Assembly: GCF_024347315.1 (NCBI RefSeq)
Contig: NZ_AP025461.1
Span: 558,001 to 622,000, forward strand
From: Vibrio atlanticus
GTDB lineage: Bacteria; Pseudomonadota; Gammaproteobacteria; Enterobacterales; Vibrionaceae
Direction of reading: 5' to 3'
DNA length: 64,000 bases
Part shown: piece after piece, positions 52,794-62,326 of the stretch
How positions within the stretch are numbered: the first letter of the stretch is position 1
Layout: every line of letters begins with the position of its first letter
Program-made: the position numbers and the translations under genes
Notes under the pieces: model-generated
What the model was told of the DNA's origin: nothing
The model's database searches: none
Seen by the model: the letters and a program-made list of their open reading frames with translations, nothing else

Positions 52794-53561
52794 TTAATCC
52801 AACTTAAAACGAACAGGTATTTGCACACGGTGAGCAATTGCTCGACCATTGACAGTATGAGGTGAGAACTTCCATTTTTTAATGGCTTTCAAGGCAGCGT
52901 TGTCGAGCATTAGTGCGCCTGATGAGTTGACTAATGCCTGTTTAATTTGTTTTCCTTCAGCGTCTAACCAGACCTCATAAGTTGCGACACCTTCAACGCC
53001 TCGGCGCCTTGCTTGGCGGGGGTAGCTTGGTGGTGTTGGACGAGCTGAAAAAGAGGGCCTAGTGATTAACACCGGCTCTTGGTTAGATACGCCTTGGTTA
53101 ACTTGTCGAGGTTGGTTGGCGGACTCGTCCATATTTTTATCGACTTTTTTGTCGGCCAGCTTTTCTGGTTGAGTCACCGGTTTTTTTTGAATCGGCTTCT
53201 TCTCGACTGTCTTCTCCACAACCTTTTTCTCTACTTTCTTGGGCTGAGGCTTATTGGTGATCGCTTTTTTCTTTGGTGCAGGTTTAGCTTGCTTTGGCTC
53301 TACTGCTTTCGGTTCGACAGGTTTAGGTTCTGGGTGTGAGAGCGTTTCCTTGATTGGCTCAGGCTCAACTGGCTCTGTAACGGTTTTTTTCTGAGCTTGT
53401 GAGGGAACGCTCTTTGGAGTGAAGTTGATCGATACCGTGTTCGATTGGCTACCTGCTGGCATTGCAAAGACTTTGGATTCTTGAGCGACAAATAACATCG
53501 CCGCATGAATCACTAACGATGCACCGCCTGCAATAACATATCTAGGAACGTTCACATTCAA
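52794..53561 (-). CDS. tonB: TonB energy-transducing protein
   Basis: 255 residues: an N-terminal membrane anchor (about 7-25, YVIAGGASLVIHAAMLFVA, with the essential His in its middle), a long Pro/Lys/Glu-rich periplasmic spacer (about 60-160, many EPKPVEPK-like repeats), and a C-terminal TonB domain (PPSYPRQARRRGVEGVATYEVWLDAEGK ... ALKAIKKWKFSPHTVNGRA). First gene of the operon with a Fur-like site upstream. It corresponds to TonB1 of V. cholerae by neighbourhood. Confidence 0.95.
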   Translation of the reverse strand: MNVNVPRYVIAGGASLVIHAAMLFVAQESKVFAMPAGSQSNTVSINFTPKSVPSQAQKKTVTEPVEPEPIKETLSHPEPKPVEPKAVEPKQAKPAPKKKAITNKPQPKKVEKKVVEKTVEKKPIQKKPVTQPEKLADKKVDKNMDESANQPRQVNQGVSNQEPVLITRPSFSARPTPPSYPRQARRRGVEGVATYEVWLDAEGKQIKQALVNSSGALMLDNAALKAIKKWKFSPHTVNGRAIAHRVQIPVRFKLD

Positions 53562-53613
53562 TCCTTCACCAAATCTAAAATATGTATCGGATTATTGCTT
53601 AGAATCTAAATAA

Positions 53614-53642
53614 GATCAATTATCAATTGCATTATCATTTGC
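53614..53642. promoter_or_regulatory. Fur-box-like site in the hutW / tonB divergent promoter
   Basis: On the minus strand two TGATAAT units lie seven bases apart (TGATAATGCAATTGATAAT), close to the classic Fur consensus built of GATAAT units. It sits midway between both start codons and would give iron control of the two haem operons together. Confidence 0.75.
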
Positions 53643-53715
53643 GTATATTTATGATTCTCTCAGTTTTAGCAAACAGTCTTCCAGGCTTTGCTATATAAGT
53701 GTTTAGAGAGATTAT

Positions 53716-55125
53716 ATGAGCGTTGATATATATAAGTTTGACGAATCAATTCTGGGCGTTTCTAGCCCAGACCCACTTCGTTTTGCATTTGCCAAAAAGC
53801 AATCTGCACATGCTGGGGGAAGCTCAATCCCGGTCGACCCGAGCAAGAAATTGGAAATCTTTGATGAATTGATGCTGAGTGAAGGAAAGAAACAGGATAA
53901 ACGTTGTTTGTATATACATATTCCTTTTTGTCGCGTGCGTTGTACGTTCTGCAATTTCTTCCAAAATGCCGCAAGCCGTAAATTAGTGGATGAGTATTTT
54001 GATGCACTGATGGTTGAGCTAAAGCAAAAAGCTAAAACCTCTTGGGCTCAGTCTGGACTATTTCACGCCGTCTATATTGGTGGTGGAACACCCACCGATT
54101 TATCTCCTCTACAAGTTGAGTTGTTAGGTAAGGCTATTCGTCAACACTTCCCATTAGCGAACGATGTGGAAATGACCTTAGAAGGGCGTATTAATCGATT
54201 TGGCGACGAGATGTTTGATCGTTCGCTGGAAGGTGGCTTCAATCGTTTCTCATTTGGTATTCAAAGTTTCAATACTCAAGTTCGACGCAGTGCTAAGCGC
54301 TTGGATGACCGAGAAGTTGTGTTGGAACGTATCAGTTCACTGAGTCGCACTGAACAAGCGCCTATCATTCTTGATTTGCTATACGGGTTGCCACACCAGT
54401 CTATGGAAGTGTTTCAACAAGATTTAGAAGACTACATGTCGACTGGTGCACACGGTATTGATCTCTACCAACTGATTGTTTCAGGCAACGCGCCTATGCT
54501 TAATCTTGTTGAGAAAGGAAAAATCCCACCACCGGCTAATACGCCAGATAAGGCGAGTATGTACTTGGCGGGCGTTGAGTTCATGGCAAAGCACAAGGTT
54601 AAGCAACTGAGCGTGAATCACTGGACTCGTGATAACCGCGAACGCAGCATTTACAACAGCTTAGCGAAAACTTATGCCGAAGTTCTACCCATTGGTTGTG
54701 GCGCTGGTGGCAACATCGGTGGTCATGGTGTGATGCAACAGAGAACTTTAGACAGCTACATGGAGTCTATAAAGCAAGGTCAATTGCCAATAGCCATGAT
54801 GACCAAGCAAAGCTCACTAGAGCCAACCTTCTCTTCATTGAAAGCCGGTTTTGATTCTGGTGTTGTAAGAAGAAGTACGTTGCCGAGTTTTATGGGGCAA
54901 GACACGTTTGACTACCTGAAGCCTCTGTTTTCACATTGGGAAAAGAATGGCCTAGTTGATCTTTCGGAAGATTACCTGAGCCTGACTATAGCTGGCAGTT
55001 TCTGGGCGGTAAGCCTTGCACAGAGTGTGATTCAAGTGCTTAACACTGAATATCAGACCTTGCACCCAGCACCAACTGCCTCTGGCTTGGGTGCTCACCC
55101 GCATGCAAGTTTGAAGCACGCTTAG
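53716..55125 (+). CDS. hutW: HutW, radical SAM haem-utilisation enzyme (HemN-like)
   Basis: 469 residues of the coproporphyrinogen-oxidase-like HemN superfamily. The 4Fe-4S site is YIHIPFCRVRCTFCNFF, with Cys72, Cys76 and Cys79. IGGGTPTDLSPLQ and SFGIQSFNTQVRRS are HemN-type SAM and glycine-rich motifs. HutW and the related ChuW open the haem ring anaerobically to release iron. GAGAGA precedes the ATG. It leads the hutWXZ operon, divergent from tonB. Confidence 0.94.
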   Translation: MSVDIYKFDESILGVSSPDPLRFAFAKKQSAHAGGSSIPVDPSKKLEIFDELMLSEGKKQDKRCLYIHIPFCRVRCTFCNFFQNAASRKLVDEYFDALMVELKQKAKTSWAQSGLFHAVYIGGGTPTDLSPLQVELLGKAIRQHFPLANDVEMTLEGRINRFGDEMFDRSLEGGFNRFSFGIQSFNTQVRRSAKRLDDREVVLERISSLSRTEQAPIILDLLYGLPHQSMEVFQQDLEDYMSTGAHGIDLYQLIVSGNAPMLNLVEKGKIPPPANTPDKASMYLAGVEFMAKHKVKQLSVNHWTRDNRERSIYNSLAKTYAEVLPIGCGAGGNIGGHGVMQQRTLDSYMESIKQGQLPIAMMTKQSSLEPTFSSLKAGFDSGVVRRSTLPSFMGQDTFDYLKPLFSHWEKNGLVDLSEDYLSLTIAGSFWAVSLAQSVIQVLNTEYQTLHPAPTASGLGAHPHASLKHA

Positions 55126-55174
55126 TCTCGAATTTTTAATTCATAACTTACTTGTTTATACGGAAATCTATTCA

Positions 55175-55696
55175 ATGACAGATACAACATTAGCAATGAC
55201 AGAAACTTTAGAACAACGTGTCGCACGCATTCTAGAAGAAGAACCAAAACTGCTTCCTACTGCGATTGCTGAGAAGCTAGGTGTTTCAGAGGTTGAAGTT
55301 GTCGCTGCTTTTCCTGGAGACATGGCGGTGATGTTAGATGGCAGCCGTGCTCAAGATATTCTAGAAGGTTTGGTTGGTTGGGGCCCAGTGACCACAATTA
55401 TGCATTCATTTGGCTCAATCTTCGAAGTAAAGGCGCCGTTCCCTAAAGGCAAAGTAGCGCGTGGTTACTACAATCTGATGGGTAAAGAAGGCGAGCTGCA
55501 TGGCCACTTAAAACTGGATAACATCAAACATATTGGTTTGGTGAGCAAGGCGTTCATGGGGCGTGAAAGTCATTACTTCGGTTTCTTCAGTGAAACAGGC
55601 GAAAACATTTTTAAGATTTACCTAGGTCGCAATGAAAAGCGAGAGCTGATTGTCGACCAAGTTGAACGCTTCAAAGCACTAAAAGAACGAGCTTAA
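55175..55696 (+). CDS. hutX: HutX, cytoplasmic haem carrier
   Basis: 173 residues of the HutX/ChuX family. The N-terminus (LEQRVARILEEEPKLLPTAIAEKLGVSEVEVVAAFP) is helical and precedes the beta domain with GRESHYFGFFSETGENIFKIYLGRNEKREL. In V. cholerae the protein binds haem and passes it to HutZ. It follows hutW by 49 bases and precedes hutZ. Confidence 0.94.
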   Translation: MTDTTLAMTETLEQRVARILEEEPKLLPTAIAEKLGVSEVEVVAAFPGDMAVMLDGSRAQDILEGLVGWGPVTTIMHSFGSIFEVKAPFPKGKVARGYYNLMGKEGELHGHLKLDNIKHIGLVSKAFMGRESHYFGFFSETGENIFKIYLGRNEKRELIVDQVERFKALKERA

Positions 55697-55837
55697 GTAC
55701 AGTCAACATCAAGCTTAAATAAGATTGCCAGCTAGCTTAAAGAAAATATGAATGCTCGAGGTCCACTTAGTTTACTAATGAACGCTCAACCTCGGGTAAA
55801 AATAATAAATAAGAGAAAGTGAAGAAAGGAATTATCG

Positions 55838-56368
55838 ATGGAACAACAAGTAAAACAAGAACGCCTACAAGGTCGCCTAGGTCCAGAAATCAAAGAGTTT
55901 CGCCAAGAGCGCCGTACTCTTCAACTTGCAACAGTTGATCAAGACGGTCGCCCGAACGTAAGTTACGCGCCTTTCGTACAGAACCAAGAAGGTTACTTTG
56001 TTCTAATTTCTGACGTTGCTCGTCATGCTCGTAACTTAAAAGCGAACCCACAAGTTTCTTTGATGATGATCGAAGATGAAGAGAGCTCTAAGCAGCTTTA
56101 TGCACGTAAGCGTCTAACCTTTGATGCACAAGCAAGTGTTGTAGAGCGTGAAACGGAGCTTTGGACTCAAGTTATTGGCCAGATGCAAGAACGTTTTGGT
56201 GAGATTATTGATGGTTTAAGCCAACTTCAAGATTTTTCTCTATTCAACCTTAAAGCAGAGAATGGCCTGTTCGTAAAAGGTTTCGGTCAGGCATACCAAG
56301 TATCTGGCGACGACTTAGTGGATTTCGTTCACCTGCAAGAAGGTCACAAAAAAGTGTCTAACGAGTAA
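55838..56368 (+). CDS. hutZ: HutZ, haem-utilisation protein (FMN-binding split-barrel fold)
   Basis: 176 residues of the pyridoxamine-phosphate-oxidase-like split-barrel family (RTLQLATVDQDGRPNVSYAPFVQNQEGYFVLIS). V. cholerae HutZ degrades haem to release iron. The C-terminal GLFVKGFGQAYQV stretch and the nearby DDLVDFVHLQEGHKK tail contain His residues that may ligate haem. AAGGAA precedes the ATG; it ends the hutWXZ operon with a terminator. Confidence 0.94.
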   Translation: MEQQVKQERLQGRLGPEIKEFRQERRTLQLATVDQDGRPNVSYAPFVQNQEGYFVLISDVARHARNLKANPQVSLMMIEDEESSKQLYARKRLTFDAQASVVERETELWTQVIGQMQERFGEIIDGLSQLQDFSLFNLKAENGLFVKGFGQAYQVSGDDLVDFVHLQEGHKKVSNE

Positions 56369-56392
56369 GCTCGTTTAACGGATTACTTTAGG

Positions 56393-56417
56393 AGCCCTCT
56401 AATGTGAGGGCTTTTTT
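56393..56417 (+). terminator. Terminator of the hutWXZ operon
   Basis: AGCCCTC-TAATGT-GAGGGCT and six T. Confidence 0.9.
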
Positions 56418-56421
56418 GTGT

Positions 56422-57336
56422 CTAAGTAGTCATAGCCGCGTCGTTTAGGACTTTCGCTCCGCGCAACATGGCTTCGATTAATTCGCCTGCATTGAATTTC
56501 TCTAGCGCTTCATGTGCTCCCACCTGATTGGCTCGGTCAACACATATCTCACTGGATAGTGAAGTATGTAAAATACAGTAGGCATGACTGAGTGCGCTGT
56601 CGTTTTGTACTTCAAATGCAAGTTCATAGCCATCGAGCCCGGGCATCTCGATATCACTCACGAGAAGATCAATTGCAGTGCCTTTGCTTGCTTCACGGCG
56701 CATCAGGTCAATAGCATCTAAACCGTTGTTACAAATGCTATAAGGGATGTTGATGCTGTCTAAGGCATCAGACAGCTGCTTTCGTGCAATCAAAGAGTCA
56801 TCAACCAGTAGAATATTCAGCGCTTTTAGGCGTTCTCTTTCGACATCAGTCAGCATCGGAATATGTGCGTTTTCATAAGCAGGGTAAATCTTAGAAAGTA
56901 ATAACTCTACGTCGAGCATCTGCACGATACGATCTTCAAAACGTGTAATGCCGGTAACAAACACATTGGTTCCTACACTTGCGGGTGGCGACTCAATACT
57001 CTTCCAGTCACATTCAATGATTTTATCAATCGAACGAACCAAGAATGCTACAACGGTTCTTAAGCAATCTGTCACGATGAGCACACAGTCTTGGTATTCA
57101 GTCGGTGTGATCGGCCGAAACCCAATAGCTGCGGACATATCAATAACTGGAACCGTAAGATCGCGAATCGTGACGGTACCAATCACATGGTGATGAGAGT
57201 AAGGGATTTGGGTCATTGGCTGGAAAGGAACGATTTCTCTGACCTTAAGCGTGCCTATCGCAAAACTTTGAGTGAGGGATAACTTGAACATCAGCATTCC
57301 CTGTGACTGACTCGCTTTACTTATCGGTTTGGCCAT
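56422..57336 (-). CDS. cheV: Chemotaxis coupling/receiver protein CheV
   Basis: 304 residues: a CheW-like coupling domain (about 10-150, AIGTLKVREIVPFQPMTQIPYSHHHVIGTVTIRDLTVPVIDMS) and a C-terminal response-regulator receiver (about 170-300) with the acidic pair in LLVDDS, phosphorylation Asp in LLVSDIEMPGLDGYELAF, and Thr/Lys switch residues in HTSLSS and EKFNAGE. It links chemoreceptors to CheA. AGGAG precedes the start. Vibrios usually have several CheV paralogues. Confidence 0.93.
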   Translation of the reverse strand: MAKPISKASQSQGMLMFKLSLTQSFAIGTLKVREIVPFQPMTQIPYSHHHVIGTVTIRDLTVPVIDMSAAIGFRPITPTEYQDCVLIVTDCLRTVVAFLVRSIDKIIECDWKSIESPPASVGTNVFVTGITRFEDRIVQMLDVELLLSKIYPAYENAHIPMLTDVERERLKALNILLVDDSLIARKQLSDALDSINIPYSICNNGLDAIDLMRREASKGTAIDLLVSDIEMPGLDGYELAFEVQNDSALSHAYCILHTSLSSEICVDRANQVGAHEALEKFNAGELIEAMLRGAKVLNDAAMTT

Positions 57337-57619
57337 AAGTGGCTCCTACTTAATACGCGCTTAATCTATAAGGATTAATTTAAAGGGAAATGGCATCCGC
57401 AGCAAGTCACTATGCGGTTTTTAAAGATCTTTAAGGGGGTTGTTTTCGGTTATAGAGTGAAGAATGATGATTCTTGGGTTAAAATCACGCTAAACGCAGG
57501 CGTTTGATGGACTTTTGTCGACAAGTCGTTAGCCGTAAGCTGAATTACAACAGTCAGTACTCTGATGAATTCTACGTAATCATCACAAATAAACTGACCG
57601 CAACAAACTGAGAATTATC

Positions 57620-57898
57620 ATGGCAAGAACAGCAGCAGCGCTTCATATATTGGTGAAGCATAAAGAATTAGCAGAAGACATCATGACGCAGCTTAAAAAG
57701 GGCGCTAAATTTCAAACGCTAGCGAAGAAGCATTCAACCTGTCCATCTGGTAAAAAGGGCGGCGACCTAGGCGAGTTCAAAAAAGGTCAAATGGTGCCTC
57801 AGTTTGATAAGATTTGTTTCTCTGGCGAGACGCTTGTACCACACCTGGTAAAAACAAAATTTGGCTGGCACGTAGTGAAGGTTCTTTACCGAACTTAG
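57620..57898 (+). CDS. ppiC: Parvulin-type peptidyl-prolyl cis-trans isomerase C
   Basis: 92 residues, a bare cytoplasmic parvulin. [55 protein letters not shown] and [13 protein letters not shown] are the conserved blocks, with the active-site Cys in STCPSG and both His of the parvulin core. GAG precedes the ATG and its own terminator follows. Confidence 0.95.
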   Translation: MARTAAALHILVKHKELAEDIMTQLKKGAKFQTLAKKHSTCPSGKKGGDLGEFKKGQMVPQFDKICFSGETLVPHLVKTKFGWHVVKVLYRT

Positions 57899-57922
57899 TC
57901 ATTGATATGTGTTAGATTGAAT

Positions 57923-57951
57923 AAAAGGAGCGTAGATACGCTCCTTTTTTG
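57923..57951 (+). terminator. Rho-independent terminator of ppiC
   Basis: AAAAGGAGCG-TAGATA-CGCTCCTTTT and a T-run. Confidence 0.92.
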
Positions 57952-58147
57952 TCATTTTTGGGCGCATTTAAAAACATTATGGCTGAGTGTTCATCCCAGA
58001 CGTTATGCGATAATTGGCGCTACGCCCTCAACTATCCACCTTGACTAATCGGTGGGAGGAGGAGGGGGTTTTAATGAGTAACTCATATAATAAACACCAT
58101 TCTTAAGGAAATTTATGCAGCTTTGCCTTTAAGCCTTTGTATATATC
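57952..58147. other. Intergenic region left of the MITE
   Basis: About 195 bases with a purine-rich GGAGGAGGAGGGGG run near 58055-58068 but no ORF of useful length. Confidence 0.4.
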
Positions 58148-58415
58148 TAGGGCGTGTTGATCTTTCGAGCTGATTTTTGCAGCGAGTTGCTGGGTATTTA
58201 TACAAGGCAGAGGCTTTGATGTGTAGCTAGCCTACATGAGAAGCCGATAACGCAGTAGAAATGACCAGCAAACGCTGCCCGAAGGGTTCGGCTAAAAGCG
58301 TTTTACTCTTTGTTGAGGGAGATTTGCTTAGAATGACTAGGCTACTTCCCCCTCGCCGCGATTAAAACGCTTTTATCTCGAACAAAATTTAACCACGAAA
58401 GGTCAACACGCCCTA
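58148..58415. mobile_element. MITE-like non-autonomous element (268 bp)
   Basis: Terminal inverted repeats of 20 bases, TAGGGCGTGTTGAYCTTTCG, differ at one position. A second, internal inverted repeat (TAAAAGCGTTTTA at 58293 and its complement at 58363) adds a 13-bp stem. No ORF is inside. Both ends show TA at the border, as in Tc1/IS630-type elements that duplicate TA. The right end lies 33 bases before the amylase start codon. Confidence 0.85.
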
Positions 58416-58448
58416 AAAAGCTGTAAACGAGTTTGGTAGGAGAACAAC

Positions 58449-59834
58449 ATGGAGAGTTCAGCTATGTTAAGCACCCCAGCGACAGATGTTATATTGCATG
58501 CTTTTGACTGGTGCTACGCTGACGTAATGAAGAACGCCCCTCTGATTCAAGAGTTGGGTTATAAATCTGTTTTAGTATCACCGGCGATGAAGTCGTTACG
58601 AGGGCCTAAAGGCTGTGATCGAGATACAGGTACCCAATGGTGGCAGCGCTATCAACCCCAAGATTATCGTGTGATTGATAATCAGCTAGGTGATACGCAA
58701 GACTTCACTGCAATGGTGAACACGTTAAAGCAACATGGGCTTCGTACCTATGTGGACGTTGTGTTTAACCACATGGCCAACGAATCGAGTATCCGCGGCG
58801 ATTTGACGTATCCAAATCAACAAGACATGGCGTCTTACCAACAAGATTCTGAGTATTACGAATCCGTTCGTTTATTTGGTGATCTTTCTAAACCTTTGTT
58901 TGATGAGAACGACTTTGTCGAAGCGTTTGGTATCAAGAACTGGAAAGACACTTGGGAAGTGCAAAACGGGCGTATTACTGGTGGAGCAAGCGACCCAGGC
59001 CTGCCAACGCTTTTAGACAACGACAATGTGGTTGCGCAGCAGCGAGCTTACCTAAAAGCCTTGAAAGTGATTGGTGTGAAAGGGTTTCGCATCGATGCAG
59101 CGAAACACATGACACTGTCACATCTACGTAAGGTTTGGACCGATGATATTTGTGAAGAGATGCATATCTTTGGCGAGATTATTACTGACGGTGGTGCAAC
59201 CAAAGAAGAGTACGAACTGTTCCTCAAGCCTTACCTTAAACACACTCGTCTAGGAGCGTATGATTTTCCGTTGTTCAATACCATTTTCAAAGCTTTTGAA
59301 GAGCAGGGCAGCTTTAAATCTCTAATCAACCCTTACTGTTTTGGTCAAGCTCTGTCGAACATGCGAGCGATCACTTTTGCTGTCACTCATGACATTCCAA
59401 ATAACGAGGTGTTTTTGGAACATGTGATGGATGAAGTCGACGAGCAATTAGCTCACGCCTTTATTCTTGGGCGAGATGGCGGTGTGCCGCTTGTTTACAG
59501 TGAACTCAGCACCAGCGGTATTCTGGACAAGAGCGGCCAACCTCGTTGGCTTAACGACTGGCAAGCGCCTTATATGAAAAACATGATTCAATTCCATAAC
59601 CATGTTCATGGCGAAGCGATGCAGGTGGTTGAAGCCAATGATGACTTGTTGGTGTTTGTTCGTGGCGACAAAGGCATTGTGGTGATTAATAAATCGAAAC
59701 GAAGCAAGACGGCCTCATTAAATTGGACAGGCGCTGTGACGGATCTGTTGTCTGGCGAAGTGTTCGAATGTGTTGGTAAGGACTTAACTATTAAGGTTGA
59801 ATCCAACCAGTGCATGATGCTGACGACCAACTAG
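58449..59834 (+). CDS. Cytoplasmic GH13 alpha-amylase family protein
   Basis: 461 residues, no signal peptide, so an intracellular maltodextrin or glycogen-directed enzyme. GH13 regions are intact: I in DVVFNHM (near 100), II in GFRIDAAKHM with the nucleophile Asp (near 217), III in HIFGEIIT with the acid Glu, and IV in FAVTHDIPNN with His-Asp. A C-terminal beta domain follows. AGGAG precedes the ATG at a good distance. The MITE ends just upstream and may supply or disrupt promoter sequence. Confidence 0.9.
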   Translation: MESSAMLSTPATDVILHAFDWCYADVMKNAPLIQELGYKSVLVSPAMKSLRGPKGCDRDTGTQWWQRYQPQDYRVIDNQLGDTQDFTAMVNTLKQHGLRTYVDVVFNHMANESSIRGDLTYPNQQDMASYQQDSEYYESVRLFGDLSKPLFDENDFVEAFGIKNWKDTWEVQNGRITGGASDPGLPTLLDNDNVVAQQRAYLKALKVIGVKGFRIDAAKHMTLSHLRKVWTDDICEEMHIFGEIITDGGATKEEYELFLKPYLKHTRLGAYDFPLFNTIFKAFEEQGSFKSLINPYCFGQALSNMRAITFAVTHDIPNNEVFLEHVMDEVDEQLAHAFILGRDGGVPLVYSELSTSGILDKSGQPRWLNDWQAPYMKNMIQFHNHVHGEAMQVVEANDDLLVFVRGDKGIVVINKSKRSKTASLNWTGAVTDLLSGEVFECVGKDLTIKVESNQCMMLTTN

Positions 59835-59887
59835 CTCGAGCCTGTTACGAGTTAGAAAGTAAATTTTGCAAAGAAAACCTTGAAAAG

Positions 59888-59926
59888 AAAACCCCGCTTA
59901 CTGATTACCAGTAAGCGGGGTTTTTT
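59888..59926. terminator. Bidirectional terminator between amylase and chemoreceptor
   Basis: AAAACCCCGCTTACTG-ATTAC-CAGTAAGCGGGGTTTT stem. Confidence 0.93.
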
Positions 59927-59950
59927 ATTTAAAGCTGTTTATTGCTTACT

Positions 59951-59982
59951 AAACAGGGTGTTAGTTAAACAAGGTGTTAGTT
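59951..59982. repeat. 16-bp tandem duplication downstream of the chemoreceptor gene
   Basis: AAACAGGGTGTTAGTT and AAACAAGGTGTTAGTT, head to tail with one mismatch, 18 bases past the stop codon. Confidence 0.85.
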
Positions 59983-60000
59983 AGCTAAACGCTAAGGCGG

Positions 60001-61872
60001 TTAAACCGTAAACTTGTTTAATAGTTCGTCTTGTTGGCGAACATTGTCAGTTTGAACTTGCATTGCTGTGTTTGCGTCTTGAGCTGCGTTCGATACCTGT
60101 GTTGAAAGGTCTTTGATCTTAACTGTGTTGTTGTTGATCTCTTCCGCTACTAAACTCTGCTCTTCAGCTGCTGAAGCAATCTGAATATTCATATCAGAGA
60201 TGCGCTGAATCGCGTCGCGGATGCGGTCAAGTGAAGAGTTTGCTTGCTGAGCGCGTTCAACGGCGTCAGTGGCTGTGTCTTTACTTTGATTCATCGCGTT
60301 AGATACAGAGCTTGCACCCGCTTGGAGCTGCTCAATCATGTTGCGGATTTCAGTGGTCGATTCTTGAGTACGTTGCGCTAGTGTGCGAACTTCATCGGCA
60401 ACGACAGCGAAACCACGGCCCGATTCACCAGCACGCGCCGCTTCAATAGCAGCATTCAATGCAAGTAGGTTGGTTTGGTCTGCGATATCGTTGATTACTT
60501 TAAGAATCGTCTCGATATTTGCTGTTGCTGATTCAAGTACTTGTACTTCTGCAACCGCTTGGTCGATACGTGCTGAAAGGTTATCAATCGCTTGAGTCGT
60601 GTCACTTACTACAGATGTACCGTCTAGTGTCGCATCGTCAGCTTCACGAGCCGCGGCGGCTGCGCCTTGAGCGTTGTTTGCTACTTCCGTTGCGGTAACG
60701 GCCATCTCGTTCATTGCGGTGGCTAGCTGTTCAAGCTCTTGCAGCTGAGTATTCATCGCATTCGCTGACTCACCCGCGCCTTTTACTGTGATTTCAGTGC
60801 CACGTTTAATCTCAACACCAATCGCTTTGGATTGAATGATTTGATTTTGCAGGTTTTCAGTAAAGGTGTTGAAGCCTTTCGCAAGGTCAGAGAACTCTTT
60901 ATCTGTATTGGTATCTAGACGTTTAGTTAAGTCACCTTGTCCGCTCGCAACATCTTGAATGGCTTGGTTAAGCGTCTCAAGCGGGCGCATTAACACACGA
61001 ATAAGGACGGTTAATGCAATGATGCTGAGAATAACCGCAATTAAAGAGTAGATTATCGAGCTGTTTTTCAGATCTTCAACCGTTTGGAATGCGATCTCTT
61101 CATCAAGTATTGCGCCGATGTACCAATCTTCACTTGGGATGTGAGTGAAGTTCACTAGGAACTTTTTACCGTCGACTTCAATTTGTTGAGATCCCTCGCG
61201 AATAGTCGCTTGTGGCAGGTAGCTTGATAGCGTTTCGCCATTGTTCTTAGCATTAGGGTGAGCAATCGTCGTGCCGTCGGCAGTGACTAGGAATAAGTAA
61301 CCCGCGTCAAACAAGTTCACTTGGTTTACCAAGGTCGCAAGGTTGGTTAGTTCTAGGTCGTAGAACATACCTGCAGTGAAACGGCCGTTTTCTTGCACTG
61401 GCGTACCAATTGAAATGATGACTTTCTTGCTTGATACGTCCACATAAGGGTCGGTAACAACTAAACTGTTTTTGGACTTAGCATCAATGAACCAAGGGCG
61501 GATTCGTGGGTCGTAATCCGGGCCAGCTTCCCAACCATCATCATTTTCAATAACGAAACCGTTTGCGTCATAACCAAAACCAACCGCGAGAAAGCTGCCT
61601 TTAAGTTTTGGCTTTTCTAGGATGTTTTGAACGTAGGTACGATCTTGAGGGTTGATTTCGATGACTTCAGTCGTCGACTGAGCCAGTGCTTTTTTAGCAT
61701 TCATCTCTGATGCTACGGTGTTCTTAATCCCAGAGACCATCTCTTTCAGGCTTGCATTGACGTGGTTCTCTACAGCACTTTTTACGGTGTAAAGTTGCTG
61801 TATTGAAAGCAATGATACTGTCACTAATAGCAAGGCTGATGATGCTGCAACCACCTTATGGCTAAATTTCAT
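60001..61872 (-). CDS. Methyl-accepting chemotaxis protein with dCache_1 sensor
   Basis: 623 residues: N-terminal membrane helix (about 8-28), periplasmic dCache_1 domain (about 35-270), second membrane helix (about 275-297), HAMP (about 298-350) and a signalling coiled-coil with the invariant tip near [40 protein letters not shown]. The sensor has [12 protein letters not shown] and TDPYVD plus AGMFYDLEL, which fit the Y-x4-R-x-W / Y / D pattern of amino-acid-binding dCache domains. AGAGGAA precedes the start. It lacks a C-terminal CheR-binding pentapeptide. Confidence 0.94.
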   Translation of the reverse strand: MKFSHKVVAASSALLLVTVSLLSIQQLYTVKSAVENHVNASLKEMVSGIKNTVASEMNAKKALAQSTTEVIEINPQDRTYVQNILEKPKLKGSFLAVGFGYDANGFVIENDDGWEAGPDYDPRIRPWFIDAKSKNSLVVTDPYVDVSSKKVIISIGTPVQENGRFTAGMFYDLELTNLATLVNQVNLFDAGYLFLVTADGTTIAHPNAKNNGETLSSYLPQATIREGSQQIEVDGKKFLVNFTHIPSEDWYIGAILDEEIAFQTVEDLKNSSIIYSLIAVILSIIALTVLIRVLMRPLETLNQAIQDVASGQGDLTKRLDTNTDKEFSDLAKGFNTFTENLQNQIIQSKAIGVEIKRGTEITVKGAGESANAMNTQLQELEQLATAMNEMAVTATEVANNAQGAAAAAREADDATLDGTSVVSDTTQAIDNLSARIDQAVAEVQVLESATANIETILKVINDIADQTNLLALNAAIEAARAGESGRGFAVVADEVRTLAQRTQESTTEIRNMIEQLQAGASSVSNAMNQSKDTATDAVERAQQANSSLDRIRDAIQRISDMNIQIASAAEEQSLVAEEINNNTVKIKDLSTQVSNAAQDANTAMQVQTDNVRQQDELLNKFTV

Positions 61873-62256
61873 TGTGTTTTCCTCTTCTCACAAGCTTTGC
61901 GAAAACTAAAGCTAATCGTGTTTTTGTAATTATATATATCGACATTGTTGGGATTTACTTGAATGTAATTTCGCAAAATAGACTACAAAAATACAACAAC
62001 CCGCACAACGTAAAACTCAGTTAATTACATACTTGCTACTTTTGTTTTTTGGTTCAATGAGTTAAAGAGTTGGCTTAATCAAAGGCAAACAAAGTGAGGA
62101 GGGTATTAATTAGGCGAATATGCGTATGGTTTATTATATAAGGGAGAGGTGTAAGGGAATTAATATGAAATCAAATGATATTCTCAATTCGTATATTGGC
62201 GATATTTCAAACAGGAGAGTGTATGTATTTTAAACCGGAGAGTGAATATATTAGGC
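61873..62256. other. AT-rich intergenic region with a short direct repeat
   Basis: Upstream of the chemoreceptor, no credible ORF. Around 62206-62252 two imperfect copies (about 24 bases, sharing GGAGAGTG) lie side by side. Confidence 0.5.
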
Positions 62257-62284
62257 AAAAAAAGCCCCACAAAAGTGAGGCTAT
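62257..62284 (-). terminator. Terminator of the YjiH-family gene
   Basis: On the minus strand AGCCTCAC-TTTT-GTGGGGCT (one G-U pair) and seven T. Confidence 0.88.
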
Positions 62285-62326
62285 TATAAATCAGGTTATT
62301 TATTACACTGTATCAGTGCGTCTAAT

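Noticed and set aside
62165..62233. 22-codon ORF after an AGGG in the intergenic region
   Set aside because: Too short, low complexity and overlapping a direct repeat; no supporting evidence.
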